DNA of 64,000 bases from Pycnococcus provasolii (GCA_938743325.2 OW568862.1:535501-599500), one strand, 5' to 3'; shown: positions 39,801 through 48,077, counted from the first letter of the stretch. Notes: a model not told the origin generated them from the letters alone. Numbers and translations are program-made.

Positions 39801-40289
39801 TTTAGTCTTCTGCGTAGCTGGTGTGGTCGTTTCGAGTATAGGATGTTCTGGCAGCGGATCAATTGGCGCGTTGTAGAAGCCGTACATTCCGTACATTCCG
39901 TACATGGAAGTTGCTTCCTGTTTTTTCTCTGCAAGGAGCTGTGTTATCAAGTCTTGCTCATCGTACGATGTTTTGTTGAGTAAAGTACGTCCACGGCGCA
40001 GGGTGTCTTCTGTAGACCACCGCACGACGTCTTCAGCATGAGCTCCCTCAAAACCCCTGCCATTTTTATGACTTCCGCGCGCACTATCCGTGTTACTCGT
40101 ACTTATTACTTGGAGCTGTCTTGTAAGCAAGGACACTGGCTGTTTCGCCTGTTCACTTGCGCCTGTGCTCCAGCATAGACTGAGCACGACACATGTGAAC
40201 CAAGCAGACATTGGCCAGTGCATCAGCTCTATATGCCGATGGTACATAACTCCCGTGTATTTTGCGCCTGGTATTGGGCGGCACCGCAT
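33900..40289 (-). CDS. giant Pro-rich surface protein with 21 tandem repeats
   Basis: 2129 residues; the most likely start is the ATG at 40223, which opens a signal peptide (MHWPMSAWFTCVVLSLCWSTGA), although ATGs at 40247 and 40289 are in frame. A spacer rich in MYG/FYS motifs is followed by 21 repeats of 53-54 residues (LYGFYSMYGLVPSPPES...NATANETTAA...PPIIFD...AAPVEA), each with two N-glycosylation sequons. Next come two copies of a SMDTLAEFYGLSAPL unit and a Pro-rich hinge. A globular domain follows (VTGKVLTSSYFAGCIIFQDDNGN..., with many beta strands and helices), then SPPPPP tracts, one membrane span (IAAIAVVVGVVVLGMCGGVGYLAY) and an acidic cytoplasmic tail. The design resembles algal hydroxyproline-rich cell-wall glycoproteins, and it is a type I membrane protein. 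No enzyme domain is seen. Confidence 0.85.
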   Translation of the reverse strand: MRCRPIPGAKYTGVMYHRHIELMHWPMSAWFTCVVLSLCWSTGASEQAKQPVSLLTRQLQVISTSNTDSARGSHKNGRGFEGAHAEDVVRWSTEDTLRRGRTLLNKTSYDEQDLITQLLAEKKQEATSMYGMYGMYGFYNAPIDPLPEHPILETTTPATQKTKAPADGANLYGFYSVYGLAPSPPESVLIGLPVQNATANETTAAPLLPPIIFDEAAPVEATSFYSFYSVYGLAPSPPESVLIGLPVQNATANETTAAPLLPPIIFDKAAPVEATSFYSFYSMYGLVPSPPESVLIGLPVQNATANETTAAPLLPPIIFDAAAPVEAASLYGFYSMYGLVPSPPESVLIGLPVQNATANETTAAAPLLPPIIFDAAAPVEATSFYSFYSMYGLVPSPPESVLIGLPVQNATANETTAAPLLPPIIFDKAAPVEATSFYSFYSMYGLVPSPPESVLIGLPVQNATANETTAAPLLPPIIFDAASPVEATSFYSFYSMYGLVPSPPESVLIGLPVQNATANETTAAAPLLPPTIFDEAAPVEATSLYGFYSMYGLVPSPPESVLIGLPVQNATANETTAAPLLPPIIFDEATPVEAASLYGFYSMYGLVPSPPESVLIGLPVQNATANETTAAPLLPPIIFDEATPVEAASLYGFYSMYGLVPSPPESVLIGLPVQNATANETTAAPLLLPPIIFDAAAPVEAASLYGFYSVYGLVPSPPESVLIGLPVQNATANETTAAPLLPPIIFDKAAPVEAASLYGFYSMYGLVPSPPESVLIGLPVQNATANETTAAPLLPPIIFDKAAPVEATSFYSFYSMYGLVPSPPESVLIGLPVQNATANETTAAPLLPPIIFDAASPVDAASLYGFYSMYGLVPSPPESVLIGLPVQNATANETTAAAPLLPPIIFDEAAPVEAASLYGFYSMYGLVPSPPESVLIGLPVQNATANETTAAPLLPPIIFDKATPVEAASLYGFYSMYGLVPSPPESVLIGLPVQNATANETTAAPLLPPIIFDAAAPVEAASLYGFYSMYGLVPSPPESVLIGLPVQNATANETTAAPLLPPIVFDKAAPVEAASLYGFYSMYGLVPSPPESVLIGLPVQNATANETTAAPLLPPIVFDKAAPVEAASLYGFYSMYGLVPSPPESVLIGLPVQNATANETTAAAPPLPPPIIVDAAAPVEAASLYGFYSMYGLVPSSAESVPIGVPAHNATANETTAAAPPLPPPIIVDAAAPVEAASLYGFYSMYGLVPSSDESVPIGVPADNVTSTETTTTIAITTTPQAPSMDTLAEFYGLSAPLVPVSQQSPTASTTIPTLTTTTTISLAPDVPGSMDTLAEFYGLSAPLVPVSQQSPTASTTIPTLTTTTTISLAPDVPGIPIEFYGIHSPLPPSPPMQPLPPSPPPSPLPPPPPPPPPPPPSPPPQTTVTGKVLTSSYFAGCIIFQDDNGNVFYDPSERMDITEYGRSTSEAGAFDFSVIPGYDLRVESDRGNRTCSDFSLTLPLTTTLGAPGTGSSYSIVVTPLTTVVLHALEDPSVNVTEVGMGQALTAVESSVKIAMGIPFNVPILSYDHLEGMLTPITITNTDGGLSKGFSREAVSTFRAVLILQMVVELFTRFISTSSGWKDLLLASETIYTILARFVLRLVPVELRHRRALLQADALPEPKLDLGDSAVLLNVLESAVLESNITLTDEERTKAAAVASVTAMATSTVDDIMSTVAQITVPMNETLDTQDVLVTLYKQSYKAQVNLTGLVSDLSSGVITVDDFEKESKRVNDTDIELFITLPVLPPPPPPPSPPPPPPPISPPPPPPPPPPPLPPPPPPSPPPPPNGTITYPPAPVSPPPSATSDDGVKSDDSGKIAAIAVVVGVVVLGMCGGVGYLAYKQIVTPRKPQSFEDDIFAYPFPIDDEFGGGLGLSTNPMLMNTEDMLRRYHPDLSSLVDLFSAPARQLGEIPHHATSPVAGEVELATLGDSFEAEDGQPSLGSLNPLSEIGLGSAMGVAAANPMMATQASMRMSELPPSEPAPPDPLKQMAMAMDTEDANAHATEGLEIEMSPLSTGGLDHDGDAMVADTQYTPYLPHPPLDHEPESDRSEAGDLQSPLDHLELEVSLGDDGESDPLEMDQLDYRRNSGL
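36440..39800. repeat. coding tandem array, 21 units of about 159-162 bp
   Basis: Twenty-one nearly identical in-frame units inside the surface-protein gene. Units differ by discrete blocks: one class encodes FYSFYS in place of LYGFYS, and the segment before PVEA varies between FDAAA, FDEAA, FDKAA, FDKAT and FDEAT. Some units carry an extra Ala codon (TTAAAP) or extra Leu/Pro. The last two units are more divergent (PSSAES, PSSDES), so the array appears to have expanded from that end. Confidence 0.9.
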
Positions 40290-41603
40290 GACCGTGCGAT
40301 GCCGCCCAAGGTCCTCTCGTCTTCCAACGTCGCGTAAGATCTTCTCAGCCTGTTGTTAGATGTGCAAGCGCGCGCACGTTCACACACCGGTAAGGTTCGA
40401 ACCAGCTCGCCAAAATGCTTTTAGCAGGTTTCGCTGCGCTGCAGGCTGGGTTGTGTTTTCTCTTAGTTGTTTTGAGATGTTTCTCAGCACATGTTCATCT
40501 AGGTCTCGCGGTAAGCGTGCTGCCTATGCCGCGCAAGCTGGCTGCGCGTATATCGGTATACACCCGTGGAACACCGAGTACAAGCACAGCAGAGCTAGGC
40601 TGCCGGTGCTGCTCCAGTGACGGAGCTCGCTGCTCCGCGTAGGTGCGTGCGGTTGGTCGGTGATGGCGGGGCCGTATTGCGACGGGCGTGGTGGTCTGCA
40701 CGTGGGGGGCAGCACGGCAACACGGCAACCCACACCAGTGATAGGGCAGGGTAGGTACTGTGTAAGGGGGACCCTGGACTTTCCCCTCCGGGCTCATTGG
40801 CGTGCTGTATGTAGTTAGCCTACGGGTAGTATGTATGTACGGGAAGCTTGCACCTGATGCCTGATGCCTGCCCTGCCCGGCCCTGCCTTTCAGCTTATTC
40901 TTGTTCGCACTTATTCTGCGGATCCGTTTCAGAATCTGTGGACACAAATCTGGAGAAACCACGTCCGACTTGTGCGGCTGCCCAAGGCGAGGCGCTTGCA
41001 GAAACTCAGTACAGTACCTGTAACGCGCAACGCGTCCAGCAAAGGTTTATCCCGTCCTCATCCCCATCTCTCGTCTCTTTAGCGTCGCTTGCCAGCTGCG
41101 AGGGGCAAGCGGCAGGTGGCCAGTGGCAGTCTTGCACACCCCAGACGGAGCAATCGCCCTCCAAAATCTGCTTTCCCGCCATTCTTAACCTGAGCCATCA
41201 GGAAGCAGGGGAAGGGATGCAGGGTGATCCTCACGTGATGGCCCATCCGGCCACCTCCGTCGATCGCCTCTCATGTGACATCACACGTCTACTCGTACTC
41301 TGTGCTCATACCTGAGCGACACTATAGGTATCGTACTGTACAGGATACGAAGCTTCTGTACAGTACTAACTTACGATAGACTATTTTGCTGTTAGAATAA
41401 GGTACTGTACTGTACAGGTAAGGTGCCGAAAACAGCGTGGTTCGTTGATCCGAAGAATGAGTTGGATTATTATTAAACGCGAAGAAAAGCAACCAGTGAG
41501 GCGCGCGTGTATAGTCAGGCAAAAAGGGTCGAGTTATGAATCGCGTGTTGAGTTGGGGAAAACCTGTTGGGGAAAATCTTGCTGCTGGTGTGGTCTCACA
41601 CGT
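40290..41603. other. gene-poor stretch with GTACTGTAC motifs
   Basis: About 1.3 kb between the surface-protein start and the methyltransferase end. Small open frames on both strands are not convincing. TACTGTAC/GTACAGTAC motifs recur at 41007-41020, 41333-41343, 41357-41368 and 41402-41418. Confidence 0.55.
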
Positions 41604-42479
41604 CTAATCCTTGTACGCGGCAAACAGTGCCACATTTCCCATCACGCGCACGTTCCACTTCGCAAAATTGGCGTCCAGCGCCTCACACAGTCCCTCACAC
41701 GTGTCGCCAGTGTTTTGGAAAATGTTCTTCGAGTTCAGACCCCTGAGCCAAAACCACTTTTTCAAGCCAATTTTGATGGCTCCATCCTCGTCCGATCCAA
41801 GCACCGTCGCGCCGAAAAACACACCTCCACGCGAGAGCGCGGGACAAAGGCAAGCAATTGCCTTGCTCACCTTCTCCTTCAAATTCGCACCTGGCACGCA
41901 GTGGAATAGCAGGCTCATGCCGATACTGTCGAAAGGTTCGTCGGGCAGATTGACCGGTGTGTCCGCTAGAACATCACGTTGATATGTACGCACCTCCCTG
42001 AACTCACCGGCTAGCTCTGTTGCGCAAAAGTCGAGGCAATGCGGGCTCAGGTCAAGCAGCGCAACTTTGACGTTCTCTTTTCCCTGCGTTGCACGAGGGA
42101 ACGTGCTTTGCTTGAGGAAGTATCCCGTTCCAGGCCCGACGTCAATGTGCTTGTTGCCCGCGTGCTTGTTGTACATGTTCAACAGCAGTTCCTTGGGGCA
42201 TCCCCAGACACGTGGCATGACAAAGTTGAGCACCCACGCGTCGTAGGTTTGAAGGACGTCCGGGCTATACATGGCGGCCCCATCATCGATTGTCGTTCCG
42301 TCCTCGTTAGTTGCGTCGCATACGGGCTTCATGCCGAGCAGGAGGCGTGCTCGGTTGAAGGATTCGCCGCAGCACCTTCGTTTCCCCGGTGCTTTCACCG
42401 ACGCTCCCGTTCCATTTTGCGCGTGCGGTTCTTCAAGTTTTTCGGGAGAGAGGTCGAAGGCGGACGTTCTAGGCGCCAT
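41604..42479 (-). CDS. class I SAM-dependent methyltransferase
   Basis: 291-residue protein with a Rossmann methyltransferase fold. Motif I is HIDVGPGTGYFL (SAM-binding glycine loop), the motif II acidic residue follows in VALLDLSPHCLDF, motif III is seen as YQRDVLADTP, and motif IV is PFDSIGMSLLFHCVPG. The domain ends with AIACLCPALSRGGVFFGATVLGSD. Related proteins are bacterial and fungal stand-alone methyltransferases of unknown substrate. The first 45 residues are hydrophilic and variable (MAPRTSAFDLSPEKLEEPHAQNG) and do not clearly target the protein. ATG at 42479 chosen. The substrate is unknown. Confidence 0.8.
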   Translation of the reverse strand: MAPRTSAFDLSPEKLEEPHAQNGTGASVKAPGKRRCCGESFNRARLLLGMKPVCDATNEDGTTIDDGAAMYSPDVLQTYDAWVLNFVMPRVWGCPKELLLNMYNKHAGNKHIDVGPGTGYFLKQSTFPRATQGKENVKVALLDLSPHCLDFCATELAGEFREVRTYQRDVLADTPVNLPDEPFDSIGMSLLFHCVPGANLKEKVSKAIACLCPALSRGGVFFGATVLGSDEDGAIKIGLKKWFWLRGLNSKNIFQNTGDTCEGLCEALDANFAKWNVRVMGNVALFAAYKD

Positions 42480-42816
42480 GGTAAGTATGGTGGTGCGTGC
42501 TGACGTCTTGACTCGGTCATGAGGCTCGTTCGGTTGGGCGAGGTTTGTGCGTGGACGGAGGAGGGACGGCGAAGGAGGGCGTTGAGGTTGAGCTGCGAGG
42601 GGAACAAAAGGGGCTCGAAGGGGCAGGGCAGGCTGGCAGGGAACGGGACGGACGGGACCACGACATTCCGACATTCCCGTCGGTCGCCCCTAGGGAGTCC
42701 CCTAGGGTAGGGTACCGAACCCCGAGAAGACCCTAAGTTAGCACCGGATGTCCCGTTCGGGGTTCCGAGATTGGGAAAAACGACTGTGTCGTGGATCCAT
42801 AGTTACAAAAAAATTC
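42480..42816. other. intergenic region, nothing found
   Basis: About 340 bp between the methyltransferase start and the DUF2358-SOUL 3' end, both on the minus strand. It has direct repetition of GGGACGG and a short CCCTAGGG-type palindromic patch near 42690-42710 but no gene. Confidence 0.4.
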
Positions 42817-44022
42817 TCAAGGAAGCTCGAAACCGTCGAGAGGAACGCGTACCTCGTACCGGCGAAGCGCCTTCGCCGTTCCAGGGCCATTGTACGCGAG
42901 CAACTCCACCGCGTCAGACCCGCCCTTCGTGACGAGGCGATTTTGCTCGCACAACCGCAGAAGTTGCTCCATTTCGGCAAGCACGACGTCGGCGCTCGCT
43001 TCACCACGAAATGCACGTGCGGCATACACACCTCCAGCGACGTTCACGACGTTGACGCTCGATTCGTTCGGCGAAGGTGCATCAGAAGCGTTGTCGAGCG
43101 GCAAGTAGAACTGCATTTTGGTGTCGCCGCCGGCGACGCGCGCATTCGCCCCGCTCGACACTGGCACGGTCATCGCCATCTTATCAGACGCCGCATTCGC
43201 GCCAAAAATGTAGCCCGCAAGTGAACGAAACGCACTCACGCCCTGCGCGCCACCACCCGCGTTCCCTGACACATTCACCCCTCCCACCTTGCCATCGTCC
43301 TGCGCGGCGTCGTTTCCACGGGCAGGTTCGAGCGTATACGACGTTTCCGCCGCAACGACGTCGTCGTAGGCGCGCACCTCAAGTCCATTGGCGAATCGCC
43401 TGTGAAGTGTGTACGGAGGAGTCCACAAGTCCTTCGGTGCAGCACCGAGGGAGAACACCTGTGCGCCCAGCTCGGCGACGGCGGGCAGGGAAAAGTACGA
43501 CGAGTCGTCGAGGCTGTCCCACGTATCGACGTGGCTGATAAATTTACCCGACTGTTCGTCAACGTCCATGATGGAAGTGCCTGTGAACGTCAAGCGTGGA
43601 TCCCACACGCCCGCTGACGCCAGTGGGTTCGGGATTGCCAACCTCATGTTCATGGTCCATCGTGTTGTGAGCTGCAAGTCTCCTGTCCGCTTCACGTCGT
43701 GAAGGATGAACTCCGGGTCGAACACATTCCGCAGCATTGCAATATTGAAGAGGTAGCCGCTTATCGAATCGTACGAAGTTATGGGGTCTCGAAATGCAAT
43801 GGTGTCGTTGTATTTTCCCGTGTCAATGCCGACATCGTCAAATAGGTGAGGAAGGTCGTCGTAGAGGAAACTTTTGAGCTCGTCCATCATCACATCCACG
43901 TCCGTCTGTGAACGCACGGCGTGGTGTCGTTGTCCGATGCTTCGTCCACCGCGAGCAGGACGTACGGTCGCGACTCGTCTGGCTCCACCGACCCTGTTCA
44001 CCGTGCTCGTCGTCCCCGCCAT
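42817..44022 (-). CDS. DUF2358-SOUL haem-binding protein, plastid-type
   Basis: 401 residues. A basic Thr/Val/Arg-rich start (residues 1-40) looks like a transit peptide. Residues about 45-180 form a DUF2358/NTF2-like domain (ELKSFLYDDLPHLFDD, YNDTIAFRDPITSYDSISGYLFNIAMLRNVFDPEFILHDV), and the rest is a SOUL domain (PPYTLHRRFANGLEVRAYDDVVAAETSY, FRSLAGYIFGANAASDKMAMTVPV, MQFYLPL, ALRRYEVRVPL). The same two-domain order is known in plant and algal SOUL proteins such as Arabidopsis HBP5, which bind tetrapyrroles in plastids. The likely role is haem or tetrapyrrole binding or trafficking. The SOUL part has an insert of about 30 Gly/Asn-rich residues. Confidence 0.85.
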   Translation of the reverse strand: MAGTTSTVNRVGGARRVATVRPARGGRSIGQRHHAVRSQTDVDVMMDELKSFLYDDLPHLFDDVGIDTGKYNDTIAFRDPITSYDSISGYLFNIAMLRNVFDPEFILHDVKRTGDLQLTTRWTMNMRLAIPNPLASAGVWDPRLTFTGTSIMDVDEQSGKFISHVDTWDSLDDSSYFSLPAVAELGAQVFSLGAAPKDLWTPPYTLHRRFANGLEVRAYDDVVAAETSYTLEPARGNDAAQDDGKVGGVNVSGNAGGGAQGVSAFRSLAGYIFGANAASDKMAMTVPVSSGANARVAGGDTKMQFYLPLDNASDAPSPNESSVNVVNVAGGVYAARAFRGEASADVVLAEMEQLLRLCEQNRLVTKGGSDAVELLAYNGPGTAKALRRYEVRVPLDGFELP

Positions 44023-44408
44023 GTTTGTTGTGGTAAGGATGAATAATGCGATCTCAGTAAAGAGTGTGGGGGGGGGTCGTGCTCACCCCAGAGATCGTGG
44101 ATATGTGGTGTGAATTTTGCCAGGGTTAGGGTTAGGCCTAGGGCTAGGGTTAGGGTTTAACCTTAAGGATGTCCCGAAGGGTATTCCCCGAACCAGGCGG
44201 GCGCGCAGGCGGCGGGAGGTCATTCCTTGCTCCCCTCCGTAGTCGCGTCTGTGTCGTCGCCCTAGGCGATCAGCATCAGCGTGACGACGTTCGTTTTTCT
44301 TCCAAGCTTGCTTGGTGGTGCGTATCGCGACCATCTCGTGTTTCTTGGGGAGTATAGGAATCCGTCGTGCTTTGCACCCCGTTGTAGGCAGTTCTGCCTA
44401 TTGCCTCG
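44023..44408. other. intergenic region with telomere-like repeats
   Basis: About 386 bp upstream of the DUF2358-SOUL start. It includes degenerate telomere-like repeats at 44123-44157 and a G-run at about 44067-44076. No gene is apparent. Confidence 0.5.
44123..44157 (+). repeat. degenerate interstitial telomeric repeat
   Basis: GGGTTAGGGTTAGG followed by CCTAGGGCTAGGGTTAGGGTTT, that is TTAGGG units with two variant units. It lies about 100 bp upstream of the DUF2358-SOUL start and next to retroelement-like remnants. It is the second interstitial telomere-like site in the window. Confidence 0.85.
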
Positions 44409-45404
44409 ATGGCGTCGTTCTACGCGTCAGAGTTGGAGGCACGGTCGACTCAGTCTCGTCGTGCCTCCCTGTCGTCACGCACGGGCGTTCCCCCGTCGCG
44501 CCAACTCGCTGTGCCTGTGGCTCAGCTGTGGAAAGATGCCGTGCGCTCTGTGATTGCTGCTGCAGTGGCGGAAACGCTGCCGCATTCCCCCGATCCGCTT
44601 CCTGCCGGTAAGCGTCGCGCCCGTTCTACGCTGCTCGATGACTTTGCAGATCGTCAGTCTGCGGCAGGAGCTCTCGCATTACAGCTCGATCTCGCATGTG
44701 TTGCGCGTGTTCTAGCGTCCACGCCAGAGCGTGTCGCCTCTGCTCCCAAGCGTTCCGCTCATCTTTCCATTGCTCACTTCGTTTCGTGGTCCGCTGGCTA
44801 CATTCGTACTGCTACAAACATTCTGAGGAGACTCAGATCTTTTACGGCTAATGCGAAAACTGTGGATGGTCTTCAGTTGGCATCGTTCCTTGATCATGTT
44901 GACAGGGATGCCCGAAGAAAGATGACGGCGAAATCAATGTCGTCTTCAGCGGCTGGCGCCCCAGCCGAAGTTGATGGCTTCGTACGGACTGATGCGGGCG
45001 GCAGCACGGCTGCCGTCAGCGCCCTCAACAGCCTGAAATGGTTATCAGTTAACGCGGGAATCATGCTTCCGATACATGCTCCCGCGCTTGGCCGTTTCAA
45101 GGGCAAGAAGGCTGATGCGTCTGCGGCATCACCCTCAGTATGCCTCTCCCTTCGAGCTGTCACGTCACTCGACATTAATTCGAAGAAGGAAGGCAATAAC
45201 AAATTCGTTCAGGGACACTGCGCCGCATGGGCATTCTTACACTACTCCGTGTCTCGCTTGGCGCAGGCTCAAAGGGCGACGTTCGTCCTCGACAGAGAAC
45301 ACGCAAGAACGATGGTGACAGCGCGGGAGAAAACTCCCATTGTCAGAGCAGCCCGCCCGAGGGCGTTCTGGGCACCGTCGCGTGGCATCGATGGTGGTCT
45401 CTAA
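44409..45404 (+). pseudogene. tyrosine-recombinase-like remnant (DIRS/Crypton type)
   Basis: 331-residue open frame. Its middle carries the pattern of the core-binding domain of eukaryotic mobile tyrosine recombinases (AVSALNSLKWLSVNAGIMLPIHAPALGRF), followed by a catalytic-domain-like stretch with NKFVQGHCAAWAFLHYSVSRLAQAQRATF and ending ARPRAFWAPSRGI. The catalytic Tyr that should come near the end is not present, because the frame stops at 45404. I therefore read it as a truncated element fragment. Identity is by pattern only and moderately uncertain. Confidence 0.5.
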
Positions 45405-45865
45405 CGGACATCGGAGGCCTCGAAGGACTCGCTGCTGTCTGTGGGCTCTGCTTCCTTGCGTCGGTCGCGCCTGACGTCCGCGACTTCGTCATATATGTTG
45501 ACAACATGGAGGTGGCGTCGAACCTTGTTTCGGGATACTCCGACAGGGAGTGTCTAGTGTGCTTGATGCTGGAGTTTTACCTATTGGTTGCTGCGCGCCC
45601 TGGGCGCGTCTGGATTGAATGGGTGCCCACGGCTGCCAACATCTCGGACATCCCTTCCAGACACCCAGGTATCACATCACTCGTCGACTATGTGCAATCG
45701 CCTACGCTTAAGGCGATCTTTGCTGCAGACAACTTTGCTGATTTTGTTTTTCCCACCCACTCCTCCCTGTGGACGGCTCTACCTCCCATGCTCCCAGTTC
45801 CTGCGAGTATGGGGGGGACCAGCCTTCACGATGGCGATGAAGGCGAACAGCCTGAGCCGTCGTGA
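45370..45865 (+). pseudogene. RNase H-like retroelement fragment
   Basis: The frame that is open from 45227 to 45865 shows an RNase H-like block from about 45370: E-x-x-A-x-x-x-x-x-C, FVIYVDNMEVASNLVSGYSD, and EWVPTAANISDIPSRH, the order of a retroelement RNase H (E, D, then N-x-x-D-x-x-SR). It lies in a different frame from the tyrosine-recombinase-like frame (44409-45404) that overlaps its start. No reverse transcriptase domain is visible nearby, so this is a remnant. Confidence 0.55.
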
Positions 45866-46763
45866 CCACCTACCGGTCCTCGCTGAAGAGATCGGCCCGG
45901 CACTGGTTCATGAAATGTAAGGAAGTGTAACTATGTAGTTACACGAAAAGTTAAAACACCGAGGGGCGTGGCCGCGGGCGCGCAGCGCCCGCCTGGGGGG
46001 AATTATAACTGGGTCCTCGGGACGAGGGGCCCGCCCCGTTTGGGCCCCTCTGTTACTTCGTAATATGCGCGTCGCTTCGCGCCGTTTCCTTCGGTAGTAT
46101 GATTCCTGTTGAGATGGCTCGCAGGAGGCAAGAATAAAATAGATGAGCCAGGTGTCAACTTTGGGATCCATAATTAAACGAGTTCTTGATACCATCTGGC
46201 CTCGGGAGTCGGGAGATAGCTGTCGGGTTGCGAGGCCGCGGGTGCAGGAGGGCGTTGGGGTTTTGGTTGTCCCCCTTCTTGTATGGTGAGGTGAGTGGGT
46301 GTTTTGTTTGGTGTTGGTTGGTGAACGAGAAGGTTGAGGTGTGGGATACCTCTTATGTGGAGGTGAGGATTTGGTTGGATAGGTGTCGGTGACGGCCCGA
46401 GGGTTTCCCGGCCCGAGTGACGTACCTCCCTTTGGTGCGGTGCGCTCTTTTAGTTGTCGACGCGTTTTTATATACGGTTCAGGGTGGCATCGTGCGGTCA
46501 CTGGTGTGACCTGACATAGCGTTGCCTCCGAGAGCGACGACGTTGACGGAAAACTGACGCGGCGAGAACGACGAGATTGACGCAAGCTAGTCGCGAGTTC
46601 TGATCGAGCGTAATACTATGTTACAATACTTGCGCCAGCACCACCACCTTCCGCACCACGAACAGCGACCCCAGCGTCTCGGAGCCTGCTCGTTAGTAGA
46701 TTAGCGCCACGGTGCTCGTTATCATCGAACCATGCCAGGACTTCATCCAAGCCATCTTTCCCA
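45866..46763. other. gene-free stretch downstream of the retroelement fragment
   Basis: About 900 bp with a 20-bp hairpin (45925-45944), a GC-rich block with two palindromes (around 45980-46060) and no reliable gene. The long minus-strand open frame here has repetitive, charged composition and no domain, so I leave it out. Confidence 0.4.
45925..45944. repeat. perfect hairpin GTGTAACTA-TG-TAGTTACAC
   Basis: Nine-base arms with a two-base loop, just past the RNase H-like fragment. It could be an element-end or terminator structure. Its position at the end of the mobile-element remnant is the reason to note it. Confidence 0.7.
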
Positions 46764-47156
46764 TCATCGTCTTGGAGGTGGCGGAGGAGGATGAGGAGGC
46801 GCGGACGGTCCGCCTGATTGTGGTTGTGGCGGCACGCTCACTCGTTGTCGAGAGCGAGGCGGCTCTTCTGGCTCCTCCTCGTCCTCGTCGTTGCTGCTAC
46901 TTTCTTCTAGTAGGTACCTTCGCGTCGGGCGGCCTGATTGTGGTTGTGGCGGCGGCGGCGGCACGCCAGGTGGCGGAGGAGGATGAGGAGGCGCGGACGG
47001 TCCGCCTGATTGTGGTTGTGGCGGCACGCTCACTCGTTGTCGAGAGCGAGGCGGCTCTTCTGGCTCCTCCTCGTCCTCGTCGTTGCTGCTACTTTCTTCT
47101 AGTAGGTACCTTCGCGTCGGGCGGCGTACCCGTTCGGAACGCCGCTGGTGCGCCAT
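46764..47156 (-). CDS. hypothetical acidic/Pro-rich protein, repeated unit
   Basis: 130-residue open frame with an ATG at 47156. It contains two copies of RPTRRYLLEESSSNDEDEEEPEEPPRSR separated by PPPPQPQSG, the result of a 158-bp duplication. The mixture of basic, acidic and Pro segments resembles linkers of mobile-element polyproteins, but no enzyme domain is visible. It sits next to mobile-element remnants, so I regard it as element-derived or non-functional. Confidence that it is a real protein is low. Confidence 0.25.
   Translation of the reverse strand: MAHQRRSERVRRPTRRYLLEESSSNDEDEEEPEEPPRSRQRVSVPPQPQSGGPSAPPHPPPPPGVPPPPPQPQSGRPTRRYLLEESSSNDEDEEEPEEPPRSRQRVSVPPQPQSGGPSAPPHPPPPPPRR
46776..47125. 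repeat. 158-bp direct duplication with 34-bp spacer
   Basis: Copy 1 is 46776-46933 and copy 2 is 46968-47125, offset by 192 bases and near-identical by eye. Each copy encodes the same segment of the open frame on the minus strand (46764-47156), so the duplication is in frame (192 is divisible by 3). Confidence 0.85.
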
Positions 47157-47840
47157 TACTGATCACTTGGGTTAGTTATCCTTTGTTTGCACCGAAACTC
47201 AGAACCCCGAATATTTCTACCGACCATGACACCGGTCAGCCTGAAGCAGGCCAACCCCGCTCTAGGTTACCCCTCCCCCTGGTTTTTTCGTAAGAAATTG
47301 ACAGATGCGCGCAGAAGCACGCGCCACCGCGTAGACGTTGTCGATAAGTGGTCGTCGTCAGTCGCCTGAGACGCCACGAGCACCTAGATACCGGCGCGCC
47401 AGTCTTCTCCGAGCCATGTCGCGCGCCAGCAGGTCGATGAGTGGTCTCGGAAGCCCAGTTTGTCGGTAAGAATGGTGGTGGCGGTTGTTGGCGATCATGG
47501 AGATGAGCACCACGCACACACGAGCGCCCATGAGCGCCCATGAGCGTTGTCGTTGTCAGCAGGGACCCTAGAGAAGCCAACAGAGTCCCTGCTACGCTCA
47601 TGCGCGCTCGTATGGCGACTACTCCCCATCTACCGAACTCCCCAATTCCTCGACTTAGCACAACGGGCGGGGAATCCGCCATGTGCGTTCCCCGTGTCGA
47701 AACTCTCTCAGATCTCGACCTACGCGGCGACAACTGACAGGTCTGCCTGGACTGTGCAACCTTTGGTGCAGGCCCTGGGAGCTCATTCGCGCGACGCGCG
47801 ACGCCATGGCGAAGCTCCGACCTGTAGCCACCGACCATGC

Positions 47841-48077
47841 CTCCGGGGCCCCGCCCTGGAGCTCCCGACCAGGGCTCCGGGGCCCCGCCCTGGAGCTCCC
47901 GACCAGGGCTCCGGGGCCCCGCCCTGGAGCTCCCGACCAGGGCTCCGGGGCCCCGCCCTGGAGCTCCCGACCAGGGCTCCGGGGCCCCGCCCTGGAGCTC
48001 CCGACCAGGGCTCTGGGGCCCCGACCTGGAGCTCCCGACCAGGGCTCTGGGGCCCCGACCTGGAGCTCCGACCAAAG
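47841..48077. repeat. 34-bp tandem repeat, about seven copies
   Basis: Unit CTCCGGGGCCCCGCCCTGGA plus GCTCCCGACCAGGG, starting at 47841 and repeating at 47875, 47909, 47943, 47977, 48011 and 48045. The last two copies have a few changes (CTCTGGGG, GACCTGG). It is GC-rich and contains the palindrome GGGGCCCC in every unit. It ends near a poly-G tract. Confidence 0.95.

Noticed and set aside
40380-40420. A GGTTCGAACC-like T-arm suggesting a tRNA gene
   Set aside because: No acceptor stem, D arm or anticodon arm could be drawn around it.
40848-41315. Plus-strand open frame of 155 codons
   Set aside because: No domain, atypical composition and no support from neighbours.
45908-46585. Minus-strand open frame of 225 codons
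   Set aside because: Charged low-complexity product in a repeat-rich stretch, and it crosses palindromes.
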